Shown one piece after another: positions 58,296 to 64,000 of a stretch of DNA of 64,000 nt. The notes beneath the pieces are model-generated. The model was not told the DNA's origin, ran no database searches, and saw only the letters and a list, made by a program, of their open reading frames with translations. The DNA lies in the NCBI RefSeq assembly GCF_017948455.1, contig NZ_JAFFSU010000002.1, positions 310,001-374,000 on the forward strand. The letters are read 5' to 3'. Within the stretch, counting starts at the first letter, position 1. Every line of letters begins with the position of its first letter. The DNA is from Streptomyces sp. GESEQ-4 (GTDB taxonomy: Bacteria > Actinomycetota > Actinomycetes > Streptomycetales > Streptomycetaceae). Both the position numbers and the translations under genes were made by a program.

Positions 58296-59054
58296 TCAGG
58301 CGGCTTCGGCGGCGGTGTCGACGCCGAGCCGTTCCAGCAGCCCGGCGCGCAGCTCCGCGAACCGGGGGTCGGTGATGTCACGGGGCCGGTCGAGGTCGAT
58401 CTCCTGCTCGTACGCGATGACGCCGTCGTCCATCACGAGAACGCGGTCGGCGAGCAGGACCGCCTCCTCGACGTCGTGCGTGACGAGCAGCACCGCGCAG
58501 CCACGGCGCTGCCACAACTCGCCCACCAGACGCTGGGCCTTGATGCGGGTGAGCGCGTCCAGCGCCCCGAACGGCTCGTCGAGCAACAGCAGATCGGGCT
58601 CACGCACCAACGCCCGTGCGAGGGAGGCGCGTTGGGCCTCGCCGCCGGAGAGCGTCTTGGGCCAGGCGTCCGTACGGTGGTCCAGGCCGACCTCCTTGAG
58701 CGCCTGCTCGGCGACGGCACGGCCGGGCTTCCCCGGAAGGCCGAGCAGGACGTTGCGCCACACCCTCTTCCACGGCATGAGCCGCGGCGCCTGGAAGGCG
58801 ACGGCCTTGCGGCGCGGCACCAGGACGGTGCCCTCGATGTCCCGGTCGAGCCCGGCGAGGATGCGCAGCAAGGTGGACTTGCCGCAGCCACTGCGGCCGA
58901 GGAGGGCGACGAATTCCCCTGGCCGGACGTCGAGTCGGAGCCGGTCGATGACGGCCCGCCCGTCGAAGGAGCGGGTCAGTCCTTTTACGTGCACGGCCTG
59001 AGGGAACTGAGGGCTCACCTGGGGGTTCACCGGCCGGTGAACGTCGGTCGCCAT
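58296..59054 (-). CDS. ssuB: ABC importer ATPase, SsuB-like
   Basis: The 252-residue ATPase has Walker A LGRSGCGKST, Q-loop FQAPRLMPWKRV, signature LSGGEAQRASLARAL, Walker B LLLLDEPFGALDALTR and H-loop VTHDVEEAV, the exact style of nitrate/sulfonate/taurine importers. The ATG at 59054 lies inside the end of the permease gene (28-base overlap), which implies coupled translation. It energises uptake with the permease and lipoprotein. Confidence 0.92.
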   Translation of the reverse strand: MATDVHRPVNPQVSPQFPQAVHVKGLTRSFDGRAVIDRLRLDVRPGEFVALLGRSGCGKSTLLRILAGLDRDIEGTVLVPRRKAVAFQAPRLMPWKRVWRNVLLGLPGKPGRAVAEQALKEVGLDHRTDAWPKTLSGGEAQRASLARALVREPDLLLLDEPFGALDALTRIKAQRLVGELWQRRGCAVLLVTHDVEEAVLLADRVLVMDDGVIAYEQEIDLDRPRDITDPRFAELRAGLLERLGVDTAAEAA

Positions 59055-59917
59055 TGCAGCAGCAGCCTTTCGAGAGAGCGGACGACGAAGTCGGCCAACA
59101 GGCCGAGGAAGGCATAGACGACGAGGCAGACCACGATCACGTCGGTCCGCAGGAAGTCCCGCGCCTGCACCATGAGGAACCCGATGCCGGAATCCGCGTT
59201 GACCTGCTCGGCGAAGACGAGGGCGAGCCAGGCGATGCCGAGCGAGTAGCGCAGTCCGGTCATCGCGCCGGGCAGCGCACCCGGCAGCACGACATGCCGC
59301 ACCAGCCCCCACCGCGACAGCCCCAGGGACTCCCCGGCCTCGATCAACTGGGCGTCCACGCCCCGGATCCCGGCGTAGACGTTGAGGTACAGCGGGAAGG
59401 TCACGCCGAGCGTGATGATGGCGACTTTGGGAGCTTCGCCGATACCGAACCAGATGATGAACAGCGGGATGAGCCCCACGAAGGGCACCGTCCGCAGCAT
59501 CTGCACCGGGGCGTCGACGACATCCTCCCCGATCCGGAACAGCCCGGACACCAGGGCGAGTCCGGTGCCGACGACCGTGCCCAGCAGCAGCCCGAACGCG
59601 ACCCGCTGCAGCGAGGTCCCCATGGCGGACGGCAGCGAACCGTCGGCGATCAGATCACTCCCGACCTGCGCGATACGGCCGGGCGAGGCGAGCACATCGG
59701 CGGTCAACACGCCGGAGGCACTGAGCAGTTGCCAGAGCGCCAGCAGCAGGAGGGGGCCGGTGGTACGGCGCAGCCAGCGGGGGACACGGGTGCGGTGGGA
59801 GGAGGCGGGGACGAGGGGGACGAGGTCGGGGGAGGCCGCTGGAGCGGAACTGCCTTTCTCGCCCATAGGCGAAATATCGGGTTCGTACGAGCCGGGCGGG
59901 GCATGGCTGATGCTCAT
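59027..59917 (-). CDS. ssuC: ABC importer permease, SsuC-like
   Basis: The 296-residue inner-membrane permease has about six membrane segments (e.g. TGPLLLLALWQLLSASGV, FGLLLGTVVGTGLALVSG) and the EAA loop that docks the ATPase (EAGESLGLSRWGLVRHVVLPG). A proline/serine-rich N-terminal ~45 residues precede the first helix. It is the first full gene of the operon, 138 bases downstream of the leader peptide. Confidence 0.92.
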   Translation of the reverse strand: MSISHAPPGSYEPDISPMGEKGSSAPAASPDLVPLVPASSHRTRVPRWLRRTTGPLLLLALWQLLSASGVLTADVLASPGRIAQVGSDLIADGSLPSAMGTSLQRVAFGLLLGTVVGTGLALVSGLFRIGEDVVDAPVQMLRTVPFVGLIPLFIIWFGIGEAPKVAIITLGVTFPLYLNVYAGIRGVDAQLIEAGESLGLSRWGLVRHVVLPGALPGAMTGLRYSLGIAWLALVFAEQVNADSGIGFLMVQARDFLRTDVIVVCLVVYAFLGLLADFVVRSLERLLLQWRPTFTGR

Positions 59918-60055
59918 GGATGCTCCATGGGTTCATCGGGGAGGGAGCGACCGGTGATGAGGCGCGCCCGAGCGCCGCAGTGCCCCGATGCGGATCAGCG
60001 CATCAGGCGTGCGGGCAGGAGGGCGCGCAGGCGCGAGGGAGGTGAGAGAAGGGCG

Positions 60056-60139
60056 TCAGCAGCCGCGGCGACACGCGGCGGAGGCCACCCGCAGCAGGTC
60101 GATGTGACCGCGCGTGGTGAGCAGGGCTGAACGCAACAT
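60056..60139 (-). CDS. Cysteine-tailed leader peptide of the sulfonate importer operon
   Basis: A 27-codon frame reads MLRSALLTTRGHID, then a DLLRVASAA-like middle, and ends CRRGC followed by TGA. This is the LLTTRxHIDLxRVAS...C pattern of short leader peptides that precede sulfur-acquisition genes in Streptomyces and relatives. Two cysteine codons lie at the very end, as expected if ribosome stalling at low cysteine opens expression downstream. The ATG begins seven bases after a -10-like hexamer, so the message is probably leaderless. In the 138 bases before the permease start, GATGCG (59987-59992) can pair with CGCATC (59999-60004), part of a possible attenuator. Confidence 0.85.
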   Translation of the reverse strand: MLRSALLTTRGHIDLLRVASAACRRGC

Positions 60140-60146
60140 GCGGCCG

Positions 60147-60176
60147 AAAGTAGCCAGATGACATGCGCGCGGTCAA
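60147..60176 (-). promoter_or_regulatory. Promoter of the leader peptide and importer operon
   Basis: On the minus strand TTGACC (60171-60176) and TACTTT (60147-60152) are separated by 18 bases, a good housekeeping-type -35/-10 pair. The seven bases after the -10 lead directly to the leader-peptide ATG, so transcription should start at or next to it. Confidence 0.65.
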
Positions 60177-60206
60177 CGCCCGTCTCGCGGTGTGGACCCC
60201 TCGTGC

Positions 60207-60223
60207 CGGACCCGGCCGGTCCG
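60207..60223. promoter_or_regulatory. Inverted repeat in the divergent importer/yjbQ region
   Basis: CGGACC and GGTCCG flank CGGCC, a symmetric 17-bp element 31 bases upstream of the importer -35 and 41 bases before the yjbQ-like ATG. It may be an operator for either gene. In GC-rich DNA such repeats also arise by chance. Confidence 0.3.
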
Positions 60224-60263
60224 ATGACGTGCGCGGCGGGGCGTGTGCGCGAGGATGGGACGC

Positions 60264-60686
60264 ATGTCAGATGCCTTCACCACTCGCGTGCTGAACGTGA
60301 CCTCCGGTTCCACGGAGCGGGTCGTCGACCTCACCCATGACTGCGAGACCTTCTTGCGGGAGACGGCTGCCGACCGCGACGGCCTGCTGAACGTCTTCGT
60401 CCCCCACGCCACCGCCGGCATCGCGATCATCGAGACGGGCGCGGGCAGCGACAACGACCTCCTCGCCGCCCTGCACACCCTCCTGCCCGCCGACGACCGC
60501 TGGCAGCACCGCCACGGCAGCCCCGGCCACGGCCGCGACCACGTCCTCCCGGCACTCGTACCACCCCACGCGACGCTGCCGGTGCTGGGCGGGCGGCTGG
60601 AGTTGGGGACGTGGCAGTCGGTGTGCCTGGTGGACACCAACATTTCTAATGCCAACCGTCATGTGAGGTTGAGCTTCCTGGGATGA
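60264..60686 (+). CDS. YjbQ/UPF0047 family protein
   Basis: The 140-residue protein has all conserved patches of the family: LTHDCETFLRETAADRDGLLNVFVPHATAGIAIIE, DDRWQHRHG, DHVLPALVPPHATLPV and GTWQSVCLVDTN. YjbQ members have weak thiamine-phosphate-synthase activity and bind a metal through conserved histidines, but their true role is unsettled. GAGG lies nine bases before ATG 60264. It is divergent from the sulfonate importer. Confidence 0.92.
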   Translation: MSDAFTTRVLNVTSGSTERVVDLTHDCETFLRETAADRDGLLNVFVPHATAGIAIIETGAGSDNDLLAALHTLLPADDRWQHRHGSPGHGRDHVLPALVPPHATLPVLGGRLELGTWQSVCLVDTNISNANRHVRLSFLG

Positions 60687-60749
60687 ACGAGATCGTCCTG
60701 GGGGTGGCCGCCGAAACTCCCTACGCTTCGTGCGGAACAGGAGTTGGCG

Positions 60750-60974
60750 ATGCCACATGCCACCTGGGACGAGACCGAACAACCCTACGACGGATGCGGA
60801 AAGTGCCTGCTGGGAGTGCGACGCCTGTCGCGCGTGAAGGCTGCCACGACCTCCCCTGAACGCCAGCGGGAGGACATCCTCACCGCAGCCAAGGCGGTCG
60901 GAGGCCACATCATCGGCTGGGCCGACGACTGGGAGGTCTCGGGCGCGACCGACCCCATGACGCGCCCCCAGTAG
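60750..60974 (+). pseudogene. Truncated serine recombinase, N-terminal fragment
   Basis: 74 codons from an ATG with AGGAG at good spacing. After a short lead the sequence LGVRRLSRVKAATTSPERQ, followed by GHIIGWADDWEVSGATDP, matches the start of large serine recombinases found in Streptomyces mobile elements, including the RLS serine. The reading then ends at TAG (60972-60974) just where the catalytic domain should continue (normally towards a GPWL segment). What follows is unrelated GH62 sequence, so the rest has been deleted. It is probably inactive. Confidence 0.75.
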
Positions 60975-60977
60975 CGC

Positions 60978-61169
60978 TGGCACCTTGTTTCCGACTGGGC
61001 CCAGGGCGTCAGCCACGGTGACCTGATCCGCAACAACCCCGACCAGACCATGACCATCGATCCCTGCAACCTGCAGTTCCTCTACCAGGGCCTCCTCAAA
61101 GACGTCCCGCCGAACACCGGCTACGTGCAACTGCCGTACCGGCCGGGCCTGCTCACCCTGCAGCGCTGA
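60978..61169 (+). pseudogene. 3'-terminal remnant of a GH62 arabinofuranosidase gene
   Basis: In the frame ending at TGA 61167-61169 the sequence reads [19 protein letters not shown], then [13 protein letters not shown] and [12 protein letters not shown]. This is clearly homologous to the last ~60 residues of the intact GH62 protein encoded at 62000-63442 ([42 protein letters not shown]). It has no start and joins the recombinase fragment within a few bases of 60975. The two GH62 ends differ enough to be paralogues rather than a fresh duplication. Confidence 0.9.
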
Positions 61170-61273
61170 CCCGCCTGATCCACGGTGATCGCGATGGGGT
61201 GCGGTCCGCCGCCGCGTGGGCGAGCTGTCTACGGCGTGGGTAACTCCACCTGCTGACCGACACTCACCGCCTT

Positions 61274-61308
61274 GAGGAACCCCAGCCGCGCGTCGGCTGG
61301 GGTTCCTC
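61274..61308. terminator. Strong 14-bp bidirectional hairpin
   Basis: GAGGAACCCCAGCC (61274-61287) pairs without mismatch with GGCTGGGGTTCCTC (61295-61308) around a seven-base loop, 105 bases after the GH62 remnant's stop. This is the longest perfect stem noticed in the window. It is probably the old terminator of the truncated GH62 gene. Confidence 0.75.
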
Positions 61309-61848
61309 TCGTTCGTGGGACTCTCATCGTGGGTACGGACCGAAGCCCTATGACGCCACCAGGGATCCGCCTGCCGGCCGTGGTGTGCCGAGAATTCCGC
61401 AAGCCCATCCCGGGCATCGGTCCGTGTCGCCGTCGTCCTCCTGGACCCGTCGTCTTCCTGCTGCGACTAAGAGCCCATCGCTTCGGCGCCGACGCCCTCC
61501 TCGACAATCACCTGCCGATGCTCGACCCGGTCGCCATATGGACCTGGGACTACCATGCAATGGACCCGGAAGGCCAGCTTCGCCGAACTCCGCGGCGCCT
61601 GCGCGATCTTCTGTCAGCAGGTCGGTGGGCGCGCGCCCGCGGTCGCACGGCCGGCAGCGAGTCCGAAAAGCTTGGACCGGGCGGCAACCTTTTCGCGAGC
61701 GGCGGCAATCAGTACTGCAACCGTGCCTGTCCAAGCCCGTGCCCGCACTGCTACCTGACCCTCAGCCAAAGACCCGTATAACCACGGACCTTGAAGCCGC
61801 CTGGTTTCAGCCTGCGAACGCTTCTGCCCGCGGATCTTGCGAGAAGTA

Positions 61849-63442
<1,594 letters not shown>

Positions 63443-63549
63443 CCGGTGGCGTGACGCAGGCCCTGGTGTTCCTGGCGTTCGCGGGCAACGGCGTACGCCG
63501 AACCGGGTGAGCGTCACATCGAGCGATCAGGAACGGGTGGAGTTGGAGC

Positions 63550-63578
63550 GGCGGGCTCGGTGCAAGGCCGAGCCCGCC
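63550..63578 (+). terminator. Terminator hairpin after the GH62 gene
   Basis: GGCGGGCTCGG pairs perfectly with CCGAGCCCGCC around TGCAAGG, 108 bases after the GH62 stop. The remaining bases to 63725 hold no supported gene. Confidence 0.7.
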
Positions 63579-63725
63579 CGTGCGCCCGGAAACCCCGGAT
63601 GGTGGCGGCCTCCTCCTGGTCGACCACGAGACGCGGTACGTGGCAAGCCTGGTGAGTCGGTCGGTTTCAGGGTTCGTCGACTGGTGGACCATCGTGGGGA
63701 CGGAACTCGGAGCAACGCCGGCAGA

Positions 63726-64000
63726 TCAGACGTCGGTAGTTGGCCGGAGGGTGTCCAGCCAGACGTCGAAGACAAAGCGTGTGTCGTGGGGGCCGCCCTC
63801 CAACCACCAGGTGCTCACCGTGGCGACGTCGTCAGCGATTTCTTCGATCGTGCACTGGATGCTGGTCGGGCATGGGTAGGGCGAGTTCGGCTGCAGATCT
63901 CCGCCGAAGTAGGCGGTTTTGCCGACCAGTTGGTGAGGGCGGTCGTAAACGTCGGCGAACTCCACCAGGATCAGGCCCGGTTGCGGTTCGTCGGCGAGCC
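63726..64000 (-). CDS. Unidentified protein, C-terminal part (runs off the window)
   Basis: The minus-strand frame is open through the window end, reading upstream of the apparent GTG at 63965 as ADEPQPGLILVEFADVYD, so that GTG is probably internal. The visible ~90 residues end with STWWLEGGPHDTRFVFDVWL and contain PYPCPTSIQCTIEEIADD. Codon use is slightly less GC-biased than in neighbouring genes. No family was recognised, and no signal peptide can be judged without the N-terminus. Confidence 0.7.
   Translation of the reverse strand, partial: LADEPQPGLILVEFADVYDRPHQLVGKTAYFGGDLQPNSPYPCPTSIQCTIEEIADDVATVSTWWLEGGPHDTRFVFDVWLDTLRPTTDV

Noticed and set aside
61272..61781. A 169-codon plus-strand frame in the GH62 intergenic region
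   Set aside because: It begins inside a terminator hairpin, has no ribosome site, and shows no recognisable domain.

Overview
The window looks like chromosomal DNA of a Streptomyces or a very close relative. Base composition is very GC-rich, third codon positions are almost all G or C, start codons include GTG and TTG, and several genes are Streptomyces hallmarks: a conservon (histidine kinase, roadblock, DUF742 and small GTPase genes), F420-type and MHYT proteins, and a cysteine-tailed sulfur leader peptide. This assignment rests on recognising families and composition; no database search was possible.

1-25.4 kb holds part of a natural-product gene cluster. A giant NRPS gene enters the window already open and contributes five complete modules (C-A-T), the fourth with an embedded N-methyltransferase, and a terminal thioesterase. 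It is followed, mostly with overlapping start and stop codons, by an MbtH-like protein, an isopentenyl-diphosphate isomerase, a DMATS-type aromatic prenyltransferase, and a four-gene cassette: acylating aldehyde dehydrogenase, 4-hydroxy-2-oxoacid aldolase, methyltransferase and 2-oxo-4-enoate hydratase. The prenyltransferase plus this meta-cleavage-like cassette is the signature known from the cyclomarin pathway, where the cassette makes 2-amino-3,5-dimethylhex-4-enoic acid. The best reading is a cyclomarin-family or related prenylated cyclic peptide. Its first modules and tailoring oxidases would lie upstream of the window. A divergent TetR gene and a DrrAB-like ABC exporter close the cluster.

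25.4-28.3 kb is a compact operon of a winged-helix-like protein, a pyruvate phosphate dikinase homologue that lacks the whole PEP/pyruvate domain, and a histidine phosphatase. This is the most functionally open set of genes in the window.

28.3-33.1 kb has a HelD-like RNA polymerase-associated ATPase, a tiny membrane protein, two hypothetical proteins and a methyltransferase. 33.2-39.3 kb has an MHYT membrane sensor followed by a conservon and a second, orphan roadblock gene. 39.4-45.5 kb carries housekeeping-type genes: a DUF6397-like protein, acyl-CoA thioesterase II, a Ski2-like helicase, a DUF457 membrane protein, ribosomal protein L31 type B and an acidic DUF5709-like protein.

45.9-57.2 kb has an asymmetric heterodimeric ABC exporter in which each half has lost a different ATP-site motif, a secreted PNGase A-like amidase, a frameshifted dicarboxylate symporter gene behind a 12-bp leader hairpin, a MarR/ABC-exporter pair around a perfect inverted repeat, an MltG transglycosylase and a flavin monooxygenase. 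57.2-60.2 kb is a sulfonate/nitrate-type ABC importer operon (binding protein, ATPase and permease) preceded by a 27-codon, apparently leaderless leader peptide ending CRRGC.

60.3-64 kb has a YjbQ family gene, a scar in which a truncated serine recombinase runs into the last ~190 bp of a GH62 arabinofuranosidase gene, an intact secreted GH62 enzyme with a ricin-type module, and the 3' end of an unidentified gene that runs off the window. No tRNA, rRNA, CRISPR array or intact insertion sequence was seen.
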